Source: Candidatus Limnocylindrales bacterium
GTDB lineage: Bacteria > Moduliflexota > Moduliflexia > Moduliflexales > JAUQPW01
Assembly (NCBI GenBank): GCA_035559535.1
Contig: DATMBG010000024.1
Coordinates: forward strand, 1-12,472
DNA length: 12,472 nt
Direction of reading: 5' to 3'
The translations under genes were made by a program, and so were the position numbers. A model generated the notes under the pieces. The model was not told where the DNA came from. It was given only the letters and a program-made list of their open reading frames with translations, and did no database searches. Position 1 is the first letter of the stretch. Each line of letters starts with the position of its first letter. Below are positions 6,531 through 12,472 of the stretch, piece by piece.

Positions 6531-6692
6531 ATGAAAAAAGAGGAAGCGAATTTGTTAGGGTTTGAAGGAGAGGAGAAGCCGACAAAGAAACCTTATCATG
6601 CCCCTCAACTCACGGTATACGGTACCGTGGAGCAGATTACAAGATATTTGGAGGGTCCTCCAGTCGATCTAACTTTAGGCTACCTGCTGTAA
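6531..6692 (+). CDS. Lasso peptide precursor (A)
   Basis: A 53-residue peptide, too short for many gene finders, with a strong ribosome site (AAAGGAG, 6515-6521) 9 bases before the ATG. The leader (1-38) is lysine- and glutamate-rich, then carries the lasso RRE motif in correct spacing: Tyr22-x2-Pro25-x-Leu27-x3-Gly31-x5-Thr37, in YHAPQLTVYGTVEQIT. Thr37 is the conserved -2 residue, so cleavage follows Arg38. The predicted core is YLEGPPVDLTLGYLL (39-53), 15 residues. Asp8 is the only acidic residue in the 7-9 range, which gives an 8-membered ring Tyr1-Asp8 and a 7-residue tail, with Tyr13, Leu14 or Leu15 as possible plugs. Unusual traits are Tyr1 rather than Gly, a Pro-Pro in the ring, no Ser, and a hydrophobic C-terminus. 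It sits between cyclase and kinase rather than first in the operon. Confidence 0.9.
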   Translation: MKKEEANLLGFEGEEKPTKKPYHAPQLTVYGTVEQITRYLEGPPVDLTLGYLL

Positions 6693-6722
6693 CTATAGAA
6701 GTACAGGAATTTCGATATAGTT
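6691..6722 (+). promoter_or_regulatory. Inverted repeat overlapping the precursor stop codon
   Basis: AACTATA (6691-6697) and TATAGTT (6716-6722) are exact inverted copies, separated by 18 bases, starting inside the TAA of the precursor. As RNA this would form a hairpin capping the precursor message. In RiPP operons such structures often protect a highly abundant precursor segment. There is no T-run, so it is not a clear terminator. Confidence 0.35.
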
Positions 6723-6797
6723 AATGGTTATCCCCTATTATAGAGAGTTGGTATGATAAAAGCTATTGTCTATTCACCGTATTGACTTCTCTTAAAT

Positions 6798-6815
6798 TAA
6801 AGACTGTGGTCTTTA
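6798..6815. promoter_or_regulatory. Hairpin or operator-like palindrome between precursor and kinase genes
   Basis: TAAAGAC-TGTG-GTCTTTA is a perfect 7-bp palindrome with a 4-base loop in the 218-base gap between precursor and kinase genes. It could be a processing or attenuation hairpin that lowers expression of the tailoring genes, or a dimer-binding operator. No T-run follows. The remaining gap (6693-6910) holds no gene that I can support. Confidence 0.35.
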
Positions 6816-6910
6816 TGAGGCTAGGCGGTTTATTCAATCAGAAGGATACGAGAGCATAGAGAGGATTTACCATTTCTGCGGGTTGGTATAATTTCCCGGA
6901 GGAGAGGCGC

Positions 6911-7801
6911 ATGTTTTCTTATCTGGCATATGGTCTGACGGTCCACTCCACTTTGTCCTTACCGGAGCTTGTACCGGGTGAAGCGGAAGCAGATGTCATG
7001 GTTCGTCTGGAAAAGGTAGCATACGGTCTGCCGGAGCCGGTGGATGGAAGGAGTCATTTTTGGATGACCGATGAAGGGATTTATCTTTTCTATGAAGAGG
7101 CCGGAACGTTCCTGATACGAGGGGGGAGGGAAATTCTTATAGACCCGGTTCCAGGAGTGGAGGAGCGGGTTCTTCGGCTTTTCATCTTAGGACCGGCTCT
7201 GAGAGTACTACTCCATCAACGAGGACTTTTAGTGTTCCATGCCAGTGCTGTTTCGATGAACGGTGCTGCGATTGCTTTTCTAGGCGGGCCGGGTTGGGGT
7301 AAATCTACTACGGTTGCTGCCCTGTATGCCCGAGGGCACGGGGTAGTGGCGGATGATATAACGGCCGTTGAGGTAGCTAAAGACCATCCCTTGGTATTTC
7401 CGGGTTTTCCACAACTCAAGCTTTGGCCGGAAGCAGTCACGGCTCTGGGAGAAGATCCGGGAATGCTATATTCCCTTCATCCTCATCTGGAAAAACGTGG
7501 TAAGCGGATTACAAAGGGGTTTTCCCCTCATCCCTTACCCCTGCGGTGTATCTATGTCCTGGCCGAAGGCCAGATTCCTGAGATCGAATCTATCCAACCT
7601 CAGGAAACCTTAATAGAACTGATACGCCATTTCTATGGGATTAAACTGCTTCGATCCTCAGAGGTCTCTTCTCACTTCCTGCGATGTGCCAGCCTTGCTA
7701 AAAAAGTAGCCATCCGTCGCTTGAAGAGGCCGCGTTCCCTTTCAAGTCTCTTCAATGTGGTACAGATGGTGGAGGAAGACCTTGTCCGGAATTTCCAATA
7801 A
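6911..7801 (+). CDS. HprK-like kinase of the lasso cluster
   Basis: A 296-residue protein related to HPr kinase/phosphorylase as found in paeninodin-type lasso clusters, where the homologue phosphorylates the C-terminal Ser of the precursor. The nucleotide-binding half is plain: VFHASAV (His110), a Walker A loop GGPGWGKST (125-133), and GVVADDITAV (Asp148, Asp149), the HprK-type metal and general-base region. The first 100 residues form the family's less conserved N-terminal part (FSYLAYGLTVHSTLSLPEL). The start is supported by GGAGGAG (6898-6904) six bases before the ATG. It follows the precursor gene and overlaps the nucleotidyltransferase gene. The precursor core here has no Ser, only Thr10 and two Tyr, so the phosphorylation target is unclear. 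Kinase fold is firm; substrate is inference. Confidence 0.88.
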   Translation: MFSYLAYGLTVHSTLSLPELVPGEAEADVMVRLEKVAYGLPEPVDGRSHFWMTDEGIYLFYEEAGTFLIRGGREILIDPVPGVEERVLRLFILGPALRVLLHQRGLLVFHASAVSMNGAAIAFLGGPGWGKSTTVAALYARGHGVVADDITAVEVAKDHPLVFPGFPQLKLWPEAVTALGEDPGMLYSLHPHLEKRGKRITKGFSPHPLPLRCIYVLAEGQIPEIESIQPQETLIELIRHFYGIKLLRSSEVSSHFLRCASLAKKVAIRRLKRPRSLSSLFNVVQMVEEDLVRNFQ

Positions 7802-8996
7802 AATTTCAATATGGGGTATTCGCCCCGAAGTCGAACTACTCCTGGATTGTGCCAGGACCCATATGGATCCTGAAAGGGCCGAACGAATTAAGAGAATATC
7901 GCAGGAGGGGTTAGACTGGGATTACTTGCTCCGGACGGCGCTGTTGCACAGAACGACGCCGCTTTTGTACTGGCACCTTAACATCCTCTGCCCGGAAGTT
8001 GTTCCGAAAACTATTCTGGATCAACTACGAGACTTTTTTCATGGTAATGTCCGGCGTAATCTTTTCCTGACCGGAGAACTGCTTAAACTCTTGAGCCTGT
8101 TGGAGGTCCATAAAATTACTGCGATTCCCTACAAAGGACCGATTCTGGCTCTGTCTGCATATGGAAATCTTGCCTTTCGGCACTTCGATGATCTGGACAT
8201 CTTAATCCGCAAGCAGGATATCTTGAAGGCCAAGGATCTTTTAATTTCCCAGGGGTACCGGCCGAAATATCCTTTCTTTTCCACACGTGAAGAAGCTTAT
8301 CTGGAATTCCATCGACAACTCCCCTTTACCCGGGACGATGGCATAGGGGTGGTAGAGTTACATACGGCAACTACCCAGAAATACCTCTCTTTCCCCGATC
8401 CGGAGTCCTTATGGAGTCGCCTTACTCCGGTATCTTTCCAGGGTACCCAGGTTCTGACGCTCTCTTCCGAGGATTTACTCCTTATTCTCTGTATACATGG
8501 GGCCAAACATTTATGGGAAAGGATAGGATGGATCTGTGATATTGCCGAACTGATTCGAACCCATCCCGACATAGACTGGGAATGGACACTGGAACAGGCC
8601 AGGACCCTGGGTGGAGAGCGGGCCTTGTTGCTGGGCCTTTATTTAGCTACCGATCTTCTGGGCACTTCCCTTCCCCAGGAAATCTCTCAAAAGCTGTCCG
8701 ATCCGGTGGTAAAAAATCTTGCCCGGCGGTTATCCAACAAACTTCTCCAGAAGTCAAACCCTCGACCTGGAATTTTCGAACCCTCCCTTTTCCAACCCCT
8801 TTATCTCCAGATGCGGGAGCGTTTACAGGACAGGGTTCGATATGGTCTTTATCTTCCCTATCTTGCCATAACCCCGACCCGCGAAGACCATCAATTTCTA
8901 CCCCTACCGGCATCTTTCTTTTTTCTTTATTATTTGATTCGGCCAATCCGACTGACCGGAAAGTACTTCTGGAGGCTCTTTCGGCGTCTTCTCTGA
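7782..8996 (+). CDS. Uncharacterised nucleotidyltransferase-family protein (PF14907 type) of the lasso cluster
   Basis: About 404 residues from a TTG start at 7782, chosen because GGAGGA (7771-7776) lies 5 bases upstream. An in-frame ATG at 7755 gives 413 residues but has no ribosome site and a larger overlap with the kinase gene. The central block ITAIPYKGPILALSAYGN, then FRHFDDLDILIRK (Asp136, Asp137 and Asp139 from the TTG start), is the signature of NTP_transf_5-like proteins: a polymerase-beta-type fold with the D-x-D metal site following K-G. A second conserved region reads LLLILCIHGAKHLWERIGWICDIAEL, typical of the family's helical half. Such proteins pair with HprK-like kinases in lasso clusters of Bacilli and Proteobacteria and are thought to modify the phosphorylated peptide further. 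Exact chemistry here is unknown. The stop is followed by no further cluster gene. Confidence 0.85.
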   Translation: MSGISNKISIWGIRPEVELLLDCARTHMDPERAERIKRISQEGLDWDYLLRTALLHRTTPLLYWHLNILCPEVVPKTILDQLRDFFHGNVRRNLFLTGELLKLLSLLEVHKITAIPYKGPILALSAYGNLAFRHFDDLDILIRKQDILKAKDLLISQGYRPKYPFFSTREEAYLEFHRQLPFTRDDGIGVVELHTATTQKYLSFPDPESLWSRLTPVSFQGTQVLTLSSEDLLLILCIHGAKHLWERIGWICDIAELIRTHPDIDWEWTLEQARTLGGERALLLGLYLATDLLGTSLPQEISQKLSDPVVKNLARRLSNKLLQKSNPRPGIFEPSLFQPLYLQMRERLQDRVRYGLYLPYLAITPTREDHQFLPLPASFFFLYYLIRPIRLTGKYFWRLFRRLL

Positions 8997-9066
8997 TCGG
9001 AGAATCTACGAACTTGCAGATTTGATAAACGGTTTTCTATCCTATCGGGGGGCCTGGGTCAGAATC

Positions 9067-9107
9067 CTAACTGTTTTTTTACACCATTACTTTGTAAAGT
9101 TAGTTTT
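9067..9107 (+). terminator. Candidate weak terminator after the lasso cluster
   Basis: CTAAC (9067-9071) and TTTAC (9078-9082) pair in turn with GTTAG (9099-9103) and GTAAA (9094-9098), and TTTT follows. A run of seven T (9074-9080) falls within the left arm. The stem is AT-rich and bulged, so this is only a candidate for the end of the operon about 70-110 bases after the last stop codon. Confidence 0.28.
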
Positions 9108-9129
9108 CATATACCTTCCTTAAAACTCT

Positions 9130-9240
9130 GTTAGGGATAATCTGTTTATAGCAAAATAGCTCCCCAACCCTATGTGTGAAGCTCCGTTAGGAACGGCCTG
9201 TCCAGGACAGATTCCAAACAGATTGCTCCTGGTGGAGCGT
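9130..9240. repeat. Dispersed hairpin repeat (GCTCC...GGAGC type)
   Basis: The stretch contains AATCTGTTTATAGCAAAAT, then GCTCCGTTAGGAACGGCCTG (9181-9200), the small palindrome CCTGTCCAGG, and a perfect hairpin GCTCC-TGGT-GGAGC (9225-9238). The combination of CTGTTTATAGCA with GCTCCGT-AGGAACGGCCTGT resembles a widespread intergenic repeat of Planctomycetes and other environmental bacteria. Recognition is from memory. The hairpins are seen directly. The rest of 8997-9360 holds no gene: a minus-strand frame crossing it (9120-9653) mostly shadows the TPR gene and the repeat. Confidence 0.45.
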
Positions 9241-9360
9241 AGAGGTTGAGGAGAGGCATCAATAGAATTCGATACGAAATGACGCGCTACAGAATGATGA
9301 TCTTGATTGAGTAAGGAAACAAATACGTTTTCAATCTGCCCTCCAATGAAGCCCGTAGTA

Positions 9361-11016
9361 TCACTTCCTGGCCAGAAACTTCTTTGCTTCTCGAAGCTCG
9401 GTCCTCTGACTGTCCGGACACCTGCAAACCTCCAGGAGTTTTGTATAGAATTCCCTGGCTTTTTCGTAATTCCCCGAAAGTTCGGCCGCCTTGGCTGCAC
9501 CATAGAGGCCATGAAGACGGTTCGGGAAAGCTTTAAGGGAAGTTTCAAACTCGACCAGAGCCTGCGCAGGTTCCCGAGCCTCAACAAAGGAATCTTCCAG
9601 TAAGTCGGCACAGACCATGGCCTGGGCGGAACGGGCTGGTTCATAAAGCTCAAGGAGTAAATCTCCCAGGAGCTCCCGTGCGGGAAGGATAGGACCTGGA
9701 GTTACACCGGGTTTTCCCAGGGAATCTTCAAGATCGGCAGCAGACCGCATCAGCTTTAAGGCCTCATCGTTCTTTCCTTCGGCATGGGCCAGAAGGGCAG
9801 CCGCGGCTCTGCGCTGAACTTCAACCTGATCGACCCAGTAGGTCTGCCGGGCTTCAAGGAGCTTTTCATGGATTGCCTGAAGCTTTTCAACAGCTTCACG
9901 AGCTTTGGCGGTGTCGCCCATCCGTGCAGATCCGATGGCCCGGGCAAAATAGGTTATGGCCTCCGCAGCCGGATAACGACCTGGGCGAGGCTCAAGGGAA
10001 GCCGCTTCAACCCAACGTCGGGTTTCAACGGTATAACGGGCCGGGATGGCTGCAGCAGCATAGGCCAAGGCCATATTCTCTCCAGGCTCCTGGACGGTAT
10101 TTAGCTCCTCGAGGATCCGCCTGACCTCAGCATCCCTAGCCTGCTGCAGGTAAGCATAGGCTCCATAATCCAGGGCATGGAATTGTTCGAATATCAGGTT
10201 TTGATCCTTTGCCGCAGCCGCAGACGCAAGACTGGACGCAATGGCTTCATCCCACAAGCCGAGTCGGATAAAAATATGGGACGGCATATGGAGGGCGTGG
10301 GGAACTGAGGGGGCAATCTTTGCGTATCTCCGAGCCGCGGTAAGGGCCCGATCTGCCAGGGGTGGGAAATCATAAGCGTGGATGAGGTAATGGGCTGCCC
10401 CGGGATGATTGGGCTCTTGGGCAAAAATTTTCTCCAGAAGCTCTCCAGCTTTCTTCTGATTCGTATAGGTTTTATCGGTTGGACTCGCCGTGGCAATAAG
10501 GGCAAGGGCATAAAAGGCCGTTGCTTCCCTGTCCTCCGGATAGTTTAGATGAACCTTTTCCATCGCCCTCTGATAAGCCAGGGCCCGTGTTCGGTGATCG
10601 AGCCGGTCGGCATCTTTATAAAACACCTCGACAGCCGAAATGTAATCCCGCTCCCGTTGGGTCTTTCCACCCAATGCTTTGGCTTTTTCGACGGCTTCCT
10701 GCCCTTTCTTCAAATCCGCCTCGCCGGGCGGCTCCCAAAGGGGATGATAGAAGCTCATGGCAATTCCCCAATAACCCATCCCACAATCTGGATCTTTCTC
10801 TGTAACAGCCGCAAAAGCTTTACCTGCTTCTTCAAACCAAAAGGAATGAAGCAGGGCCACGGCACGCTCGAATTGCTTCTGAACCTCAGAATTACACGAA
10901 ATGGGGAAGTGAACCTGTCCCAATTTCTCGGAGTTATCAACTTTTTCTTGGGCTATTACCGGGGAAGTACAAAGAGCTATCCCCAAGACTATCCCTAAAA
11001 ACCATTTTTCTTTCAT
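9361..11016 (-). CDS. Secreted tetratricopeptide-repeat protein, function unknown
   Basis: A 551-residue protein with a clear signal peptide (MKEKWFLGIVLGIALCTSPVIAQ, cleavage near residue 22) and helical TPR-like repeats throughout. It belongs to a recognisable family seen mostly in Acidobacteriota, Chloroflexota and related phyla, with the signatures MGYWGIAMSFYHPLW (80-94), HPGAAHYLIHAYDFPPLA (204-221) and AKIAPSVPHALHMPSHIFIRLG (232-253). The conserved His residues in HYLIHAYD and HALHMPSHIF suggest a metal or ligand site, but no reaction is known for the family. The start is supported by AGGAGG (complement of 11022-11027), 5 bases upstream. It lies 33 bases after the glycosyltransferase gene on the same strand, so the two may be cotranscribed. 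It converges on the lasso cluster and probably has no part in it. Confidence 0.88.
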   Translation of the reverse strand: MKEKWFLGIVLGIALCTSPVIAQEKVDNSEKLGQVHFPISCNSEVQKQFERAVALLHSFWFEEAGKAFAAVTEKDPDCGMGYWGIAMSFYHPLWEPPGEADLKKGQEAVEKAKALGGKTQRERDYISAVEVFYKDADRLDHRTRALAYQRAMEKVHLNYPEDREATAFYALALIATASPTDKTYTNQKKAGELLEKIFAQEPNHPGAAHYLIHAYDFPPLADRALTAARRYAKIAPSVPHALHMPSHIFIRLGLWDEAIASSLASAAAAKDQNLIFEQFHALDYGAYAYLQQARDAEVRRILEELNTVQEPGENMALAYAAAAIPARYTVETRRWVEAASLEPRPGRYPAAEAITYFARAIGSARMGDTAKAREAVEKLQAIHEKLLEARQTYWVDQVEVQRRAAAALLAHAEGKNDEALKLMRSAADLEDSLGKPGVTPGPILPARELLGDLLLELYEPARSAQAMVCADLLEDSFVEAREPAQALVEFETSLKAFPNRLHGLYGAAKAAELSGNYEKAREFYTKLLEVCRCPDSQRTELREAKKFLARK

Positions 11017-11049
11017 GCGATCCTCCTATCTAAACCATGAATTCAAGGT

Positions 11050-12168
11050 TTAACGAAAATACTCTTTTACCTTATTTTCTATATAAGCTTTCATCTCTGC
11101 TTTAAATCGCTCTTTGCTAAATCGGAGGGCCTGCTCTCGGATTTTGGTTTTGTCAAAACTCATCTGATTAAATCGAATGATGGTCTGACAGAGGCTTTCC
11201 ACAGTTGGCTCCTGAAAGAAAAGTCCAGTAACCCCCTCTATAACGGTTTCCAGTACACCGCCCCGGGCATAGGCTATAACGGGTCGTCCGGTGGCCTGAG
11301 CTTCGAGGGGCGTTAACCCCAGGTCTTCCTCCCCAGGAAAAATCAACGCCCGACACCTGCGGTAATAATCCCGGACTTCCTCATCGGAAAGACTACCCAA
11401 AAACTCAATGGTAGTTCCGGCCAATCGTCTTAAAGCCTTCTCCTCCTGACCTTTACCAATGATCTTGAGGGGGAGTTTTAACCGATTGAAAGCCTCAATG
11501 GCGAGATCGATCCGCTTGTAGGGGGCAAAGGCGGAAACTATCAAGAAATAATCTCCATCCTGGGCACCGGGGGTATAAAACCCGGTATTCACAGGAGGAT
11601 AAATGACGTCACATTCTCGCCGATAGTACTTTCGTACCCGTCGGGCTACATGCTCGGAGATCGCAACAAAATAGTCTACCCGATTACTGGAAGCTACATC
11701 CCAGGTTCTGAGATAATTGAGAAAAAAGGGAATCATCCATTTTTGAAACCCCCGGATTTTTTCCCGACCAAAATAGTCCTGATAAAGGTCCCAGGCATAT
11801 CGCATGGGGGTTAAAATGTAACAAATGTGACAGGTGGCAGGTCTGGTTAAAATTCCTTTGGCCACGCAGTGGCTCAAACTAACCACCAGGTCATAATCCC
11901 TGAGGTCGAATTGCTCTATGGCTGTGGGAAACAAGGGAAGATATTGCCGGTATTTCTTGAAAACAAAGGGAAGCCTTTGAATAAAACTGGTATAAATACG
12001 CCTTCCTTCGATGGTAGAGGTCAGCTTTCCCTTCTCATAAAGTAAGGTATAGAGAACCGCCTGGGGGTAGATTTCACAGAGAGCCTCCAGGCATTTTTCT
12101 CCCCCTCGCATCCCGTTGAGCCAATCATGGGCAAAGGCAATTTTCATGTTTTGGCAGTTATCCTTCAT
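11050..12168 (-). CDS. Family 4 glycosyltransferase (GT-B fold)
   Basis: A 372-residue retaining-type glycosyltransferase. Residues 8-24 (MKIAFAHDWLNGMRGGE) are the N-terminal Rossmann strand and glycine-rich loop of the acceptor domain. Residues 209-219 (LIVSAFAPYKR) carry the Lys-Arg pair that contacts the nucleotide-sugar diphosphate. Residues 277-304 hold the GT4 signature FPGEEDLGLTPLEAQATG with the E-x7-E pair Glu281/Glu289, followed by GRPVIAYARGG. The usual role is sugar transfer in exopolysaccharide or lipopolysaccharide building; donor and acceptor cannot be read from sequence. No other polysaccharide genes are in the window. Two starts are possible: ATG at 12168 or ATG at 12147, which begins MKIAFAHDWL. 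Neither has a strong ribosome site. The second fits family N-termini better. Confidence 0.9.
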   Translation of the reverse strand: MKDNCQNMKIAFAHDWLNGMRGGEKCLEALCEIYPQAVLYTLLYEKGKLTSTIEGRRIYTSFIQRLPFVFKKYRQYLPLFPTAIEQFDLRDYDLVVSLSHCVAKGILTRPATCHICYILTPMRYAWDLYQDYFGREKIRGFQKWMIPFFLNYLRTWDVASSNRVDYFVAISEHVARRVRKYYRRECDVIYPPVNTGFYTPGAQDGDYFLIVSAFAPYKRIDLAIEAFNRLKLPLKIIGKGQEEKALRRLAGTTIEFLGSLSDEEVRDYYRRCRALIFPGEEDLGLTPLEAQATGRPVIAYARGGVLETVIEGVTGLFFQEPTVESLCQTIIRFNQMSFDKTKIREQALRFSKERFKAEMKAYIENKVKEYFR

Positions 12169-12246
12169 CCCCGCTTTCTTAAATTAACCATGGCAGGGCG
12201 ACCTGTTGATAGTTTTTATTCTTATGCGGATAACAGGTTCTTCTTT

Positions 12247-12286
12247 CCCTCACCCCAGACCCCTCTCCCACGCTGCGAGAGAGGGG
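12247..12286 (+). repeat. C-rich dispersed repeat with hairpin, inverted relative to 60-83
   Basis: CCCTCACCCCAGACCCCTCTCCCA (12247-12270) matches the reverse complement of 60-83 at 22 of 24 positions. CCCCTCTC (12260-12267) then pairs with GAGAGGGG (12279-12286) around a small CGC-T-GCG palindrome. The CTCACCCC.GACCCCTCTCCC pattern is a common intergenic repeat in many bacterial genomes. Confidence 0.6.
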
Positions 12287-12338
12287 AACCGACAGATCTC
12301 CAGGCCAATTTCCCAAACCTTATCCTGGTACCTATGCC

Positions 12339-12437
12339 CCTACGTGAACAGGATTTAGTTTCCCCTGGTTTACGCCAGGGACTACCCACAGGTTGCCCCG
12401 CCGGGGCTAACCTTCTTATCCTGTCTTGGCGCGTAGG
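12339..12437. repeat. Branched inverted-repeat element with a three-way-junction fold
   Basis: The outer stem is ACAGGAT (12348-12354) with ATCCTGT (12418-12424), extended by CCTACG (12339-12344) with CGTAGG (12432-12437). Inside are two hairpins: CCCTGG-TTTACG-CCAGGG (12363-12380) and GGTTGCCCC/GGGGC-T-AACC (12391-12412). All pairings are perfect or nearly so. It is probably a structured dispersed repeat; a non-coding RNA cannot be excluded. Confidence 0.5.
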
Positions 12438-12457
12438 CCCTCACTCCCCCTCTCCTG

Positions 12458-12472
12458 TGTAGGGGCGGGAGG
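12458..12472. repeat. Terminal inverted repeat, right copy
   Basis: TGTAGGGGCGGGAGG is the exact reverse complement of 8-22. The window stops at the centre of the palindrome whose other half is at 1-22. Confidence 0.75.

Larger units (their letters stand above)
12169..12472. other. Terminal non-coding region made of hairpin repeats
   Basis: No gene. After a short leader upstream of the glycosyltransferase (to about 12240), the region is C-rich repeat sequence with several hairpins, listed separately at 12247-12286, 12339-12437 and 12458-12472. Confidence 0.6.

Noticed and set aside
6753-6785. Possible second precursor or peptide of 10 codons after gene A
   Set aside because: It lacks a ribosome site and any leader motif, and is too short to be a lasso precursor.
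6887-6892. Perfect TATAAT upstream of the kinase gene
   Set aside because: The best partner (TTTACC, 6866-6871) is only 15 bases away and transcription would start at or inside the ribosome binding site, so it is unlikely to be the kinase promoter.
9120-9653. Minus-strand open frame of 177 codons at the 3' side of the TPR gene
   Set aside because: Its first half overlaps the TPR coding sequence in another frame and its second half runs through the dispersed repeat. It has no ribosome site, signal peptide or domain.
11168-11356. Short minus-strand frame inside the glycosyltransferase gene
   Set aside because: It is a shadow of the GT4 signature region in another frame.
1-12472. Circular plasmid or phage interpretation
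   Set aside because: Only about 7 bases at the end could overlap the start and these belong to a palindromic repeat. There are no replication, partition or phage genes.

Overview
The window reads as a contig from an uncultivated, probably Gram-negative bacterium. Evidence for this is Sec-type signal peptides on several small proteins, a periplasmic LytM-type peptidase, a secreted TPR protein of a kind common in Acidobacteriota, Chloroflexota and similar soil or groundwater phyla, and many dispersed intergenic hairpin repeats. I cannot name the phylum from this sequence alone. Base composition is moderate, coding density is high, and there are no rRNA, tRNA, CRISPR, IS transposase or phage genes.

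Layout. At 1-326 there is a palindromic, very G-rich terminal repeat followed by a non-coding leader. At 327-2516 (+) is a large M23/LytM metallopeptidase with an Ig-like tail. At 2644-2946 (-) is a small secreted peptidoglycan-binding protein, and at 3274-3537 (-) a small secreted protein with a Cys-His-rich 'ICHRTG...HGD' domain. From 3738 to about 9000 (+) lies a lasso-peptide biosynthetic cluster. At 9361-11016 (-) is a secreted TPR protein, and at 11050-12168 (-) a family 4 glycosyltransferase. The last 300 bases hold hairpin repeats, and the final 15 bases are an exact inverted copy of bases 8-22.

The lasso cluster is the main content. A sigma70-like promoter (3738-3767) precedes B1 (PqqD-like RRE, binds the leader), B2 (transglutaminase-fold leader protease, cuts the leader) and C (asparagine-synthetase-like macrolactam cyclase). 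These three are coupled by overlapping stop and start codons. A short, easily missed precursor gene A follows (6531-6692). It has the full YxxPxL...G...T leader motif and a predicted 15-residue core YLEGPPVDLTLGYLL, with an 8-residue ring closed between Tyr1 and Asp8. Next come an HprK-like kinase (K) and a nucleotidyltransferase-fold protein (N), the tailoring pair known from paeninodin-type clusters.

Three things make this cluster odd. The cyclase frame is cut by an in-frame TAG, and its conserved C-terminal helix continues in the same frame for 42 more codons. The core has no serine, although the known lasso kinases phosphorylate a C-terminal Ser. No ABC transporter or other export gene is present.
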